Notes under the pieces: model-generated | Told to the model about the DNA's origin: nothing | Seen by the model: the letters and a program-made list of their open reading frames with translations, nothing else | Databases searched by the model: none | Made by a program: the position numbers and the translations under genes | Assembly: GCF_000497045.1 (NCBI RefSeq) | Contig: NW_015961948.1 | Span: 1,240,001 to 1,304,000, forward strand | From: Kalmanozyma brasiliensis GHG001 | Lineage: Eukaryota > Basidiomycota > Ustilaginomycetes > Ustilaginales | Direction of reading: 5' to 3' | DNA: 64,000 nucleotides | Part shown: positions 38,613 through 48,838 of the stretch, piece by piece | Position numbering within the stretch: position 1 is the first letter of the stretch | How the letters are laid out: each line of letters opens with the position of its first letter

Positions 38613-39540
38613 GGTGATTGGTTGACGTCAGTGGAGGTTCCGTGATAGTGTCGTTGCTAAGGATGTTCGCTGGGTGAAGAATAGGTCGTGAACGGTGGTC
38701 GTGAGGGAGCGTAGAGAAGGAAAGATGGTGAAGGGAGGGAAGCTAGGTGATCACGATGCGAGTGGAGATGACAATGAAGAGGCAAGCACGGACGTCGACC
38801 CTGCGAGGTCAAGAGGAACGAGCGGGACTCGAAATGTTCAACCTTGATCCCCCAGGGCTGTCGAGTGGGCGCAGAAGAAACATGGCCGGAGAGAAGAGGC
38901 CGGCAGCGGAGACTTTAGCGCATCGAGGCTAGACGTAGAATCTCAGCCAGCTCTGCACTGGGAGAAGAGGGCGTTCCTTGACAGGGGCTGTGGATTACCG
39001 AAGCGAGGCGAGCCTTGGGTGTTGGTCTTGAAATTTCTTCGCGCTCTGCTGCCTGCAAAAAAGGACGCGTGTTGGTTGACAGTTCTACACTTCCGAGACA
39101 TGGCCTGCGCTGCAGCATCATCACTCCCACCTAAGGTCACATTTGCCATGAATCGTCTCATGGTTCGCGCGAGTGTTGGCTATTACAGAGCAGATAGACG
39201 AGATGGTTGGACCACGCTATGTCCGCACCGTGGAGCATGACAATGTAAAGATGGTCGGGAGAGGGTCAGGGCGAGAGAGGAGGTCAGGGGCCTCTTGCAG
39301 CTCAGGGTCCAAAGCCTCGTTTGGCAAGCCCCTGTGTTGATTCGTTTCGTGTCCTTGGGGACAAGCCAAAATCCGTCGTTTGCTCCGGCCACGTGCAAGT
39401 CTAACAAGTTAGCTGACCTTTTTGCCCTCATCATCGTCCAGCGTAGCCTTTCGCCTCATCACATCGAACGGTCGCAGAGGGGCAAGGAGGAACAAGCTGT
39501 CGTTGAGCGGATGCAGCAGAGAGCCAGTCGATAAAGACGC
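38613..39540. other. Intergenic region upstream of chitin synthase
   Basis: About 930 bases between two minus-strand genes, expected to hold the chitin synthase promoter and the 3' UTR of the WD-repeat gene. Small ORFs here (for example 39019-39240) have no recognisable content. Confidence 0.35.
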
Positions 39541-42500
39541 CTAGTCAACGCTGATGTTGAGCTGCGCTTCGCCAATCTGAACCTTGACGCTGCGTTCCGA
39601 GTTCCACTGGAAGCGGATCCTGTCGAACCCGACAAAGTCCTGCTCCTGATTTTCGCCCTGGTGGCAACCGAAAGTTGCCGCTTGCGTGGTGCCTGCCTTG
39701 GACGCGCTCTGATGTTGTTCTCCGACATTGAATAGGAACGCCTTGTATGCTCCATCGGTGAGCTTGACGTCGGTCGCGCCTTGACGTGGCATCTGGCCTG
39801 GTGAGAAGAAGGTGCTGAATCCCGAGGACGTTTTCCACACCAGCACACGGCCTTCTTCCAGGCTCATGGTCACTAGTCGGCGGCCATCGGGGCTGAAGCT
39901 GACCGCGTCAGCTCGACGTCGGTGGCCTTCCAGCACGTAGAGGCGTGTCGCAGTCTTGAGATCGTACATGATGACCGCGCCTTCGTGTGTGCCCACTGCC
40001 AGCCTCTGCCCACCGCCAAAGAAGCTCAGGCTCGGGTAGGTCGACACCAGCTCGCCGATCATCACGGTCGCCGCGTTGACGACGGCTTCGCGCATTGTCG
40101 TGTGCGTCGGATCGAGCGACTTGACTACCGCTTCTGCGAGTCGAGGCAAGTTGGCCACCAACACGGAAGGTCGCTTTCGCACCATGAACGCTACCAAGCG
40201 CATCGTTGCCGAGCAGTGCGCGGCCGAACGCGCGTGCAGGATGTCCAGTGATAGCGTCGTCATGAACAGCGGCGTGTTCTCGGCCGCGATCTGCAACGTC
40301 GCCGCTCGTGCCAGAGTGCGCAAGTCGCTGTCTGCACTGGTGCTGCTGGACGTCGATGTCGACGTGCTGAGCGCGAACAAGGATCGCACAACTTCAGTGG
40401 CGTCGAAGTAGTGCTGCCACATCGAGAAGCCCTGTCGACACAGCTCAATGGCGACCGCGAGCATCTGCAGCTCGTGCGAGCTCCGCATCTCGCTGCCCTT
40501 GTCCGAGACAATCGAACCGTGGATGGCTTTGGCGATGTCCTTGAGGAGTCGCGGCGACATGCTCGTATATCGTTCCACTGCAATGCTACCTAGCAGAGCC
40601 AGAGCACGGATCTGGAGCTCGACGTCCTCGGACGCAATGTCGGCCATTCGAGTCTTTGCGTTATCTTGCGCCGTCTTCGCAGGCGACAGCGACGTCTGCC
40701 ACTGATCGCAGAGCACGTCCAGTTGTGCCTGACCGAGACGAGTGACAGCAGCCTGGAACATGCTCCGGCTGGCATTTTGCAGTTCCATGTTGCTGTCCAG
40801 CCAATACGGCGCCAGTTCGGTGAGCTGAACGCCGCGGAAGCCGACTCCCACTAGCGAGGATAAGTGCGCTTCGTCCTCGACAAAACGTTGTAGATCCTCT
40901 GCCAGACGCTTCAGCTCGCTGACATGGCTGAGAACGCGCAGCAGCGCAGATGCCACCATGAGTCGTGTCGTCGTCAGGCGAGAGCTCAGCTTCCACGCTC
41001 GCCCGAAGTCCGCCCTTGAAGCTTCCCCGATGAACTTCCCATCAGAGTCGCCCACCATGAGAGCATCGGACGCAGAGAGGGCTCCAACAGTGAACGCACT
41101 GTGTCCGAGTCCACCGGCGGCATTGGACTCTAGATCGAGGAGTGCAGCGAGTTTGGCATCTATATCGCTGTCAAGGCCTGTTGGGAAGACAGTCGGCAGC
41201 AAAGGCCGGATGATGTTGACCGCTTTGCGGGCGGCTGGTGAGCCAAGACTGACTGAGGCGGAACTGTCAGTCTGGTATTGCTCCTGCTCCGATCTGAGGG
41301 CGGCAGGCGGCTGCTGTCCTGTGGCGTTCGGCTGCCCGATTCGGGGTGCCGCATCTTCCTTTGCTGTCGACGGACCAGCGCCTCGCACAGAACGAGCAGC
41401 AGCCTCGATTGAACGTCGGAAATCGACGAGCAGCGAGGCAGCGGCACCGTCGCGCGCCGATGCCAGCTGCGAGAGAACACCGCTTGTACCAGAGTGCAGC
41501 GGACTATACGGCTCGATCGGCTTGACGGTCCACCACCCCTTGCCATCCTCCACCAGCGCTTGTGCTTGGTCGACAGCGATGCTGCGACGGAGCTCCTGCG
41601 TGCGCAGATCCCAAACGCGGGCCTTGCCATCGTCGTAAGTCAAAAGCAGCTCGTCAGCACGCACGGCCAACGATGTCAAGCGAGCGCCTCGACCGGGGAT
41701 GGTGTACTGCAGTCGGAAGCCTTCGAGCAAGACAATCGTCACCGAGCTGTCTGCACAGATGCAAGCCAGGCAGCCGTGGAGACGAATCGTGTTGTCATCA
41801 TCGCCAAACACGAGAAGGGCCTCGACTGGCGTCGTCGAGACGGACAATGTGGCTTCGAGCTGAGGTTCGGAGGGGGGCTCACCTTGCGTCGCGGTTGCAT
41901 TGGCTTGCCAGAACCCAAGCTCGCCGTGCAAAGTCCCGCCGACGATCAGTCTTTGTCCAGATCGAGGAGCGACAGCTGAACGCAGGAGGCAGATTTCATG
42001 ATCTGGTCCTAGATTGTTGCCAGTTGCCGTCATCGTGGAAGACTTGGCAGTTTGAGAAGCAATGCTTGAAAGCGAAAGGAGTCGCAGGCCACCATCGCTT
42101 GCGACAGCGATCTTCTCCAGGCTGAGAGGCAGAACGGCCGTGATGGGTCCCGCCCGGCGACTACCTGATTCGGCAACCAAAGACGTGTCGGGATCTGACC
42201 CACGAGAAGCGAGCAGATCCTCAATTTGTGACGTGCTGAGGTCGAATGCCACAACCTCTGCCGATTCCTGCGGTGCAGCGCTTGTTCCCAAGTCGTCGGT
42301 AGCGGTAGGTTGGAAGAGGAATGCTTTTTCGAGCAGGTTCCCTGAGCCGGGCAGATTCCAAGCGAGAGGAAGGCGGCACGACGGTGGACGTGCCACGGGG
42401 GTCAAGGTTGGGACCTTTACGACGGAGGTTCCTGCTCGTGTCCCGTTGAGGTGGAGCTTCGCTAGTGCCGACGACGACTGGACGAGAAGAAGTTCTGAAT

Positions 42501-44868
42501 TCCGGCTTGACCCACAAATGCGCTTGATCGAATCGGTGCCCGCTTCCTGTGTGAATCGCACTTGACCTCTTGCCGAGTCGAGCACGGAAAGGCATTCCGA
42601 GCTCTGGACCACGACCTGATGTTGAAGCACATGAATCTTCTGTGCTTGTCCGGCGTCGTCCGAAAGAGTCCAAGACCCGTCTGACGAAGGCTGAGCTTCT
42701 GCTTTAGCATCAAAAACGAAGCCTTTGAGCTGCTTGCCTTGATCCGTAGTGTCGTCTTGTGGAGTCGCTTTGGTTGCCTCGGAAGTCAGAATGCGCACAA
42801 GCTGCTTTTCAAGCTTGCGCTGGCTCTCGCTGAACCACGTCAGGTGCACGCGTTCCTGCGATTCGGCAAGCAAGCAGAGCGTCGGAACACTCGCTGGCAA
42901 AACGTCGTCGAGGGTCTCGCGAAGCAAGACTGTTCCATCGAGTAGGCCGAGCAAGAACACCGAAGACGAGTGAGAGTCCCATACCAGAGCCACCGAGGTG
43001 CCGTAGGCATTCAGCGTCTGTACCGCCTCGCAGAGCTTGACTGCACGGATCTCGCGTAATCTCGAAGTGGTCTCGGCGTCGGCGCCACTCAGCGCTGTTC
43101 GAAGCAGGGACCGTCTCATGCTAGCGTCGCCAGCTAGCAGAGTCGGTTTTGGGGATGCTCTGGCGGACCCCGCTGGACTGTGTGTTCGAGACGTACCGAT
43201 GGCTGATGGAAGCTTGCTGAGAGAGTGCATCATGCCTAGTGTTGCTGAACTCTCCTTTGTTGTTGCGTCCGACGACTCCACGCCGGTCGGGACGACTTGA
43301 GCGCTGGCTAGATCGGACTGCCAGTGTATCGTTCCTTCCGAAATGGACCATGATGAAATCGTGCCCGCCTCTTGCACGATCAGCAAGGCCGCGGTCTCGA
43401 GTCCGGCTGTTGCGGAAACCCAAGGTGCTGTGTTGCTCTCCTGCGTCCTTGCCATAGATGGAATTGATCGAAGGGCAACGACAGGTGATCGGTCCCGAGT
43501 GTAGAGAGTCATAGTCTGGCTGAAGCTGCCACGACTCGGCTCGTGGAGCCAAGCGTCCGACGCCGACGTTTGCAGAGAGGCGTCACCGCGGTCAGGTGTC
43601 GCGGGCCCGAGAGTCTTTTCTTGTGCTTGTGACTGACTGGCGATTGCAGCTAGCGTCTCGATCGAAGTTGAAGCACGGGGCGGAGTAATTGGCGAATGGC
43701 GAGACCCGCTCGGTCGAGAGCCGTGATGACGAGATGACTCTCTTGAGGACTGATGATGCGATGAAGGCGAATGCGAGTGTGCGTGGGGATGTGAAGAGAA
43801 TCCAAGTCGCTCTATCACACCACCGACAACGCCATGCTGGTGGTCATTGCGCTCCGCTGCCGCCATCTGCTGCTCCAGACGGTTTTCCGCCTCGTCTCCA
43901 AACTTGCGGCCTGCAGTGTGACCGGTCGCGTTGACCATGGACTGAAGACTGTTGGCTGGCAAGCCGTCATCGAGCTGCACATTGGCGGCGACAGCCGAGT
44001 GCGCTGAAGCGGTCGAGATGGTGGAGCGTGCAGCAGAAGAGCGATCGATAGGCGAAAAGGCGGCCAAGAGCGGGCTGGGCTCGCGGCCGGAGGCGGTTGT
44101 GGCATGAGATGCAGCTGATGACGACAGCCTGATGGAAGGCGTCGCGGCTTCCGGGCTCCGTAAGCGAGTAGGGCTCGCGATCGCCGAAGATCGCACAGAT
44201 GCAGATTGGCTGGCGCTGCGGGACATGCTGGCGGAAGCAGAGGCAGAGGCTGGCAGCGCATCGTCAGCCTCCGCTGTCTGCGGGTCTTTGCTGGATAGTG
44301 AGTCGTAGTCCTCAACACGACCGTACGCGCGGTAGATGGTCACCGTGCCGTCATCTCGGCCCACTGCGAGGACTCGACCGAGGCTTGGATCATATCGCAA
44401 AGGCTCACTGCTGGAGCCTGAGAGTGGGATGGGGGCCAAGCCGCTGGACGAGTACGGGGCGAACGAGATCGAGGGGTCCCATTGATCCAATGATGTTGCA
44501 GTTGCAGGACTCAGGTCTGTGGAGCGTCTGTTCTGCAAGTATGAGCAGCTAGCTTTTGCGGAGTTCTCATCCCACGAGATCGCAGAAGTGGGCGGAGCTA
44601 GCCGCGAGCCCGAGGAGGTTGAAGGCAGACCCCATTCTTGTAAATCTGCTTCGAGCTGGTCAGGATCAGCTTGGACGTTCGAGATCTTGGCTGTTGTGGC
44701 CGCTCGTGATGCTGCTGAGCCTGACGAGCCCTCGGCATGTTGTGCAGAGAGAAGCGTTCGATAGTTGGGTCGGTCCGGTTTCCATCGCCTGCGATACGAA
44801 TGTGACGAGGTCGTGTGATCCTTCTGATCCAAAATGAACGGCAGAGACAAAGGTGTAGCCGTCGTCAT
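39541..44868 (-). CDS. WDR7: WDR7 / rabconnectin-3-beta-like WD-repeat protein
   Basis: The ORF runs up to a GTG at 44985; the first in-frame ATG is at 44868, giving 1775 residues. WD-type blades are seen at the N-terminus (GRVLAVGRDDGTVTIYR, about 164-180), in the middle (RADELLLTYDDGKARVWDLR) and near the C-terminus (RLAVGTHEGAVIMYDL and RLVTMSLEEGRVLVWK, about 1620-1682). Between the middle and last blades is a long helical, HEAT-like region. A split pair of beta-propellers with a helical middle and a C-terminal beta-sandwich-like end is the WDR7 layout. In animals WDR7 pairs with DMXL proteins to regulate V-ATPase assembly; the fungal partner would be Rav1. The long Ser-rich insert at residues 190-450 is typical of this genome. 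Function is by homology. Confidence 0.72.
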   Translation of the reverse strand: MTTATPLSLPFILDQKDHTTSSHSYRRRWKPDRPNYRTLLSAQHAEGSSGSAASRAATTAKISNVQADPDQLEADLQEWGLPSTSSGSRLAPPTSAISWDENSAKASCSYLQNRRSTDLSPATATSLDQWDPSISFAPYSSSGLAPIPLSGSSSEPLRYDPSLGRVLAVGRDDGTVTIYRAYGRVEDYDSLSSKDPQTAEADDALPASASASASMSRSASQSASVRSSAIASPTRLRSPEAATPSIRLSSSAASHATTASGREPSPLLAAFSPIDRSSAARSTISTASAHSAVAANVQLDDGLPANSLQSMVNATGHTAGRKFGDEAENRLEQQMAAAERNDHQHGVVGGVIERLGFSSHPHAHSHSPSSHHQSSRESSRHHGSRPSGSRHSPITPPRASTSIETLAAIASQSQAQEKTLGPATPDRGDASLQTSASDAWLHEPSRGSFSQTMTLYTRDRSPVVALRSIPSMARTQESNTAPWVSATAGLETAALLIVQEAGTISSWSISEGTIHWQSDLASAQVVPTGVESSDATTKESSATLGMMHSLSKLPSAIGTSRTHSPAGSARASPKPTLLAGDASMRRSLLRTALSGADAETTSRLREIRAVKLCEAVQTLNAYGTSVALVWDSHSSSVFLLGLLDGTVLLRETLDDVLPASVPTLCLLAESQERVHLTWFSESQRKLEKQLVRILTSEATKATPQDDTTDQGKQLKGFVFDAKAEAQPSSDGSWTLSDDAGQAQKIHVLQHQVVVQSSECLSVLDSARGQVRFTQEAGTDSIKRICGSSRNSELLLVQSSSALAKLHLNGTRAGTSVVKVPTLTPVARPPSCRLPLAWNLPGSGNLLEKAFLFQPTATDDLGTSAAPQESAEVVAFDLSTSQIEDLLASRGSDPDTSLVAESGSRRAGPITAVLPLSLEKIAVASDGGLRLLSLSSIASQTAKSSTMTATGNNLGPDHEICLLRSAVAPRSGQRLIVGGTLHGELGFWQANATATQGEPPSEPQLEATLSVSTTPVEALLVFGDDDNTIRLHGCLACICADSSVTIVLLEGFRLQYTIPGRGARLTSLAVRADELLLTYDDGKARVWDLRTQELRRSIAVDQAQALVEDGKGWWTVKPIEPYSPLHSGTSGVLSQLASARDGAAASLLVDFRRSIEAAARSVRGAGPSTAKEDAAPRIGQPNATGQQPPAALRSEQEQYQTDSSASVSLGSPAARKAVNIIRPLLPTVFPTGLDSDIDAKLAALLDLESNAAGGLGHSAFTVGALSASDALMVGDSDGKFIGEASRADFGRAWKLSSRLTTTRLMVASALLRVLSHVSELKRLAEDLQRFVEDEAHLSSLVGVGFRGVQLTELAPYWLDSNMELQNASRSMFQAAVTRLGQAQLDVLCDQWQTSLSPAKTAQDNAKTRMADIASEDVELQIRALALLGSIAVERYTSMSPRLLKDIAKAIHGSIVSDKGSEMRSSHELQMLAVAIELCRQGFSMWQHYFDATEVVRSLFALSTSTSTSSSTSADSDLRTLARAATLQIAAENTPLFMTTLSLDILHARSAAHCSATMRLVAFMVRKRPSVLVANLPRLAEAVVKSLDPTHTTMREAVVNAATVMIGELVSTYPSLSFFGGGQRLAVGTHEGAVIMYDLKTATRLYVLEGHRRRADAVSFSPDGRRLVTMSLEEGRVLVWKTSSGFSTFFSPGQMPRQGATDVKLTDGAYKAFLFNVGEQHQSASKAGTTQAATFGCHQGENQEQDFVGFDRIRFQWNSERSVKVQIGEAQLNISVD

Positions 44869-45224
44869 ATTTGCGCGCCCTCCTTTGACTATCGCCTCAG
44901 TCAATCGAATGTTCTCGAGGCGCAGAGGTGATGGTGAAGGTGGAAGATGGCATGGAAGTGTCACTTTTGGCGCACGACCCTCCACGCCAGAGCCAAAACC
45001 TGAAATTGTTAAAGCGTTAGCCGTGCGGCTTTAGGCTCGCGGCTGTTTCTCGCCGGTGTCACCGACGCTTCTTGGCGAGCCTCTTGATCTTCTTGTTCGA
45101 CGTTCCCCCGCTCTCGATTGGACCCTGGCTCCGCTTTCTTGATTGCCGAGTCGACCTTCCAACGTCGACCCTTCCCTCTTCATCCCACCACCACCACCGT
45201 CATCCCTTCAGAAGGCTACACATA
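44869..45224. promoter_or_regulatory. Divergent intergenic region (WDR7-like / hydrolase)
   Basis: 356 bases between two divergent ATGs. The stretch just before the hydrolase ATG is C-rich (CATCCCACCACCACCACCG). Nothing else stands out. Confidence 0.35.
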
Positions 45225-46199
45225 ATGTCGGTCTTCTCATCCTACACCAACCGGTTGCAAGATGGCAGGGTAGCCCTTGCCGCAGCTGCCGGCACTGCCT
45301 CGCTCCTCTACCTCATCTCGAACGCCCGTCTGCGCGCCAACTACCCCAAGATCCTCAAAGCCCCCGCCAAGATCCACGACCCTCCTTACCCTGCCGACAT
45401 CTTCCCCAACGGCGTCGACCTCCAGACCCCCTACGGCGTCATCCGCTACTACGAGTTCGGCCCTGAGGACGGCAAGAAGCTCCTGTTCGTCCATGGCATC
45501 TCCACGCCCTCGCCCGCATGGAGCCTCATCGCGCCGCACCTCATCAAGGCGGGCTACCGCATCCTGTGCTTCGACCTGTTCGGTCGTGGCTACTCCGACT
45601 CGCCTCAAGTGACGCACGATGCGGCGCTCTTCGTCTCTCAGATCACCCTCCTTCTCGCCCATCTGCCGCACTGGGACAAGTTCGATCTGTGCGGCATGTC
45701 GCTCGGCGGACCCATTGCGGCGCACTTTGCGCACTACTACCCGAACCGCGTCGACCGTCTCGTACTCCTTTGTCCCGCAGGTGGAACACCGAACAAGGAC
45801 CTGCGTCCCGCTGTCAAGCTCATCCGCTCGCACCTCCTCCCCAACTTCATCCTCCGCCGTCTGCTTCGCTTCGTACCCCTCCTCCCCACCCCACCCAAAG
45901 GCTCCCTCGCATGGTGGCAGGCGCAGTACCATCCCGGCTACCGCTTCTCCTTCACCTCCAGTCTGCAGGACGGACCCATCTTCAACGCGCACGAAGTGCA
46001 CCGTGCTGTGGTGGCCAAATTTGGTTCGAGACTGAGGGTGATCTGGGGCGACAAGGACGACGTGGTCCCCATGAACACCGCCAAGTACTTTGGCCAGATC
46101 GATCTCGCCGTCATCCCCGACGCTGGGCATTTCATTGTTCTCACCCACCCCGAGGCCACGGCGCAGCACACGCTCGATTTCTTGGGTGCCGGCAAATGA
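45225..46199 (+). CDS. Alpha/beta hydrolase, membrane-anchored
   Basis: The ORF begins with a TTG at 45072; the first ATG in frame, at 45225, gives 324 residues. Residues about 15-32 (ALAAAAGTASLLYLIS) could form an N-terminal membrane anchor. The alpha/beta fold has the oxyanion-loop HG in LLFVHGIS, the nucleophile elbow G-M-S-L-G-G, the acid-containing WGDKDDVVP and the catalytic His in DAGHFIV, in the right order and spacing. Length matches ABHD6-type monoacylglycerol or related lipases and epoxide-hydrolase-like enzymes. The substrate cannot be told. Its stop codon is only 68 bases from the stop of the MFS transporter on the other strand. Confidence 0.85.
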   Translation: MSVFSSYTNRLQDGRVALAAAAGTASLLYLISNARLRANYPKILKAPAKIHDPPYPADIFPNGVDLQTPYGVIRYYEFGPEDGKKLLFVHGISTPSPAWSLIAPHLIKAGYRILCFDLFGRGYSDSPQVTHDAALFVSQITLLLAHLPHWDKFDLCGMSLGGPIAAHFAHYYPNRVDRLVLLCPAGGTPNKDLRPAVKLIRSHLLPNFILRRLLRFVPLLPTPPKGSLAWWQAQYHPGYRFSFTSSLQDGPIFNAHEVHRAVVAKFGSRLRVIWGDKDDVVPMNTAKYFGQIDLAVIPDAGHFIVLTHPEATAQHTLDFLGAGK

Positions 46200-46267
46200 T
46201 TATCACGGTGATGCTTAGAATACAAATGATATATGGATATGTTGTACAGATGCTTTGTGTGCGACGG

Positions 46268-47953
46268 TTAGACGCGGGCGATCCACCTGCCCTGCGACAA
46301 ATTGAATCGGACTTTTGCGATAATGAGTGTGCCCACCAGAGTAGTTCCTGCTGCCCAGATGGCTAGCGCTGTATATCTGCCATGCATCTGGCTGACGAGG
46401 GTGGTCGAGATGACAGGTCCCACCAGTGCACCGGGGGCAGCCATGGTCCAAGTCAACCCCAACCTCGCGCCGGCGTTCTTCTTGGAAACCTGCCCGACAC
46501 ACGAGCTGACGGTCGCGATGGCTCCTCCGCTGGCGAGGCCGTAGCCCACGCTCAGCGTCAGCACTCCCGCCTTGGTCAACGTCAGCCCAGGGATGGGCCA
46601 GAAGAGGGCCAGACTGAGGAAGCTACCACACCCAAAGAGGGTGAGCACGTTGAATCGACCATATCGATCCGCCAACGGACCCGAGGCCAACCGCCCGATG
46701 AGACTGGCCGCGTTCATAATGGCCACCATGTGCGTCGCCATCGAAGCGGAGAATCCGACCTTGCGCGCATATGAGGCGATGGTGAAGAAGGGCACGAAGA
46801 AGTTGATGAACATCACTGCTACTCCCACCACGAACAGAGTGTAGGTGGACGGGTCCGAGGTGAGCAGTGTCCAAGCCTGGAACCACGGTTGACGCAGTGC
46901 TGCGGGTGTAGGCGGCAGTCGGGGTCGCATGAGTACGTTGCTGATGGTGAGGAGAAGGGCGAGGATGAACGCGGCAATCCTCACTCCCCAGCGGAAGCCA
47001 ATCTGAGGGGTGTCGAAAAGACTCTGGAGGATCAAGGGCCAGATGATGCCGCCGAAGCTCGCCGCGCCAATGATGACCGACATCGCCGTCCCCTTGCGCT
47101 TATCGAAGTATTGGTTCACCAACGCGCACCCCGGCAAAAACAACATGCTTCCTCCCAGACCGAAAAGCACGCCCTGAACGAGGATGAGCTGAATCAAAGT
47201 CGAACAGAACGAGACGCAGAACATCGAGATGAACGTAATGACGCTGCCGAGGATGAGGATCCATCGTCCACCGTAGTCGTCCGAGATCTTGCCAAAGACG
47301 AACGAGCCGCCGAGAATCATGAAGGTTTGCAGACTGCCGATCCAGCTGACGGTGGATGCGGGGAGGTGAGCGAGCTGGTGGGAGGTGTAGTAGCTCTGAA
47401 AGACTCCGTAGGAGGTGAGCAGGCCGAAGTTGGTCATGATGAGCAGAAAGGTGCCTGCGACGACGAGCCACGCTTGCAGACCGCCATCTGGTGCTGGACC
47501 GGGAGCCGAGTCTGATGGGAGAGAAGCTTTCTCGATGTCCTTGCCCGAGTCGAAGGACGGGGTGGACTTTTCGTCGAGGAGCTTGGGACGGTCGAGCTTG
47601 TCGAAGGACGCACGAGGAGTGTTGGCTACGAGCGTGTCAGAGCTGGTGTCGATATCTTTTGCCACAGTAGATGGGCGCTCATGTGGGTTCTGTTGCTGCA
47701 GCAATCGCTGAGCAAGGCACTTTGGCGAGACACCTTCGTGCGCGAACTTGCCTGATTTGTCGCCGATAGAAACACTGCCAGAGCCGGATGTTGATAGGAG
47801 GTTGCTGATCGAGACACTGTTGCGTCGTGTGGGTGCTGCTGAGTTGACTGCAGTGGCATCGGCTGAGGAGAATCTGGATTGTGGTGACGAGCAGCTTGAT
47901 GTCGAGGAGCATGGCGAGCAAGAGCTATCGGCTGAAGGGCGAATCGGCTCCAT
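46268..47953 (-). CDS. MFS transporter, monocarboxylate-porter (MCT/Mch) type
   Basis: A 561-residue intronless protein starting at ATG 47953. The first 150 residues are a Ser-rich cytosolic tail. The transporter core begins with PDGGLQAWLVVAGTF, the conserved [D/E]G[G/S][W/x]GW-like entry of the MCT family. Twelve hydrophobic segments follow, with the loop 2-3 signature GKISDDYGGRW and, in the second half, GPLADRYGRF. Fungal members (Mch1-5) include the riboflavin carrier Mch5 and esterase-associated transporters; the substrate here is unknown. The protein should lie in the plasma membrane. It is convergent with the hydrolase and divergent from the F-box-like gene. Confidence 0.88.
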   Translation of the reverse strand: MEPIRPSADSSCSPCSSTSSCSSPQSRFSSADATAVNSAAPTRRNSVSISNLLSTSGSGSVSIGDKSGKFAHEGVSPKCLAQRLLQQQNPHERPSTVAKDIDTSSDTLVANTPRASFDKLDRPKLLDEKSTPSFDSGKDIEKASLPSDSAPGPAPDGGLQAWLVVAGTFLLIMTNFGLLTSYGVFQSYYTSHQLAHLPASTVSWIGSLQTFMILGGSFVFGKISDDYGGRWILILGSVITFISMFCVSFCSTLIQLILVQGVLFGLGGSMLFLPGCALVNQYFDKRKGTAMSVIIGAASFGGIIWPLILQSLFDTPQIGFRWGVRIAAFILALLLTISNVLMRPRLPPTPAALRQPWFQAWTLLTSDPSTYTLFVVGVAVMFINFFVPFFTIASYARKVGFSASMATHMVAIMNAASLIGRLASGPLADRYGRFNVLTLFGCGSFLSLALFWPIPGLTLTKAGVLTLSVGYGLASGGAIATVSSCVGQVSKKNAGARLGLTWTMAAPGALVGPVISTTLVSQMHGRYTALAIWAAGTTLVGTLIIAKVRFNLSQGRWIARV

Positions 47954-48838
47954 GGTGTCGATAGCAGTGGTCTACCAGGGATAGTCACGATCGCGCTTTT
48001 GTGAAGATGGTGGAGGATGTATCGGTGGTGGGAGGGAGAACAAGATGGATGCTCAGCAAGATACGACAACTTGAGCCTTGTCATAGCGAAGGAGGGCCCA
48101 CCATGACCGACCGGTGTCAAAGTCTGCACACATCATGGGGCCGTGGCCGACAGACCCGAAACGTCGGACGATGTCCCACCGCACATTGCTCAGCCATGGA
48201 TTGTCAGCCCGTAGGAAGGCGTCGGAGAAAGAGACGGTCCTTCGTGTGGGAGGCAGTGGGACCGTCATAGCCGACATTATTGCACTATCGGAAAGCCTAT
48301 TCGGTGGGACAAGAGAAACTTCATCTCATTCTATCGGAGAAAAGGCAAAATTCGCCGGCGCGTAAGGCACGAGGAAGACCGTCACGAACAGGGTTCGCAA
48401 GGGCAGGGCTGTCCGTCACAGCCGAGCCCGAAACAACGGATAGTCGCGGAAAGAGGAGGGACTGGCAGAGCACGACGAGGGCAGCGATAAGGACCAAAGG
48501 AAGATCTTTTGTTCGGTAAAAGTTTCTTGACAGGTCGACGATATCGGTCTTGGATGCATGGCGTTGTCCGACACGCCGTCAAAACCGAAATGTCGAACCG
48601 GTGCTGGCCGAGACGAGAGTGGTCTAACAGATTTGAAATTTGCCTCCGGCTCTCGGTGACTTTATCGGACCTAAAGCCTCCACTCCATCATCCTCGACAT
48701 GCGCACGGCCATCATCCTCGCTACCAATCTTCGTCATTCCAAGTGTCGACCTTCTCGTCAAGCTCGCGAATCCGATGCAGATGGCGATCAAAATGCGATG
48801 AGGTGACATCCAGCAGAGCACGCAAGCGTCGAGACGCG
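47954..48838. promoter_or_regulatory. Divergent intergenic region (MFS / F-box-like)
   Basis: About 885 bases. The F-box-like frame stays open back to a TTG at 48509, but the residues it would encode look non-conserved. Several short ORFs overlap on both strands without any domain. Confidence 0.35.
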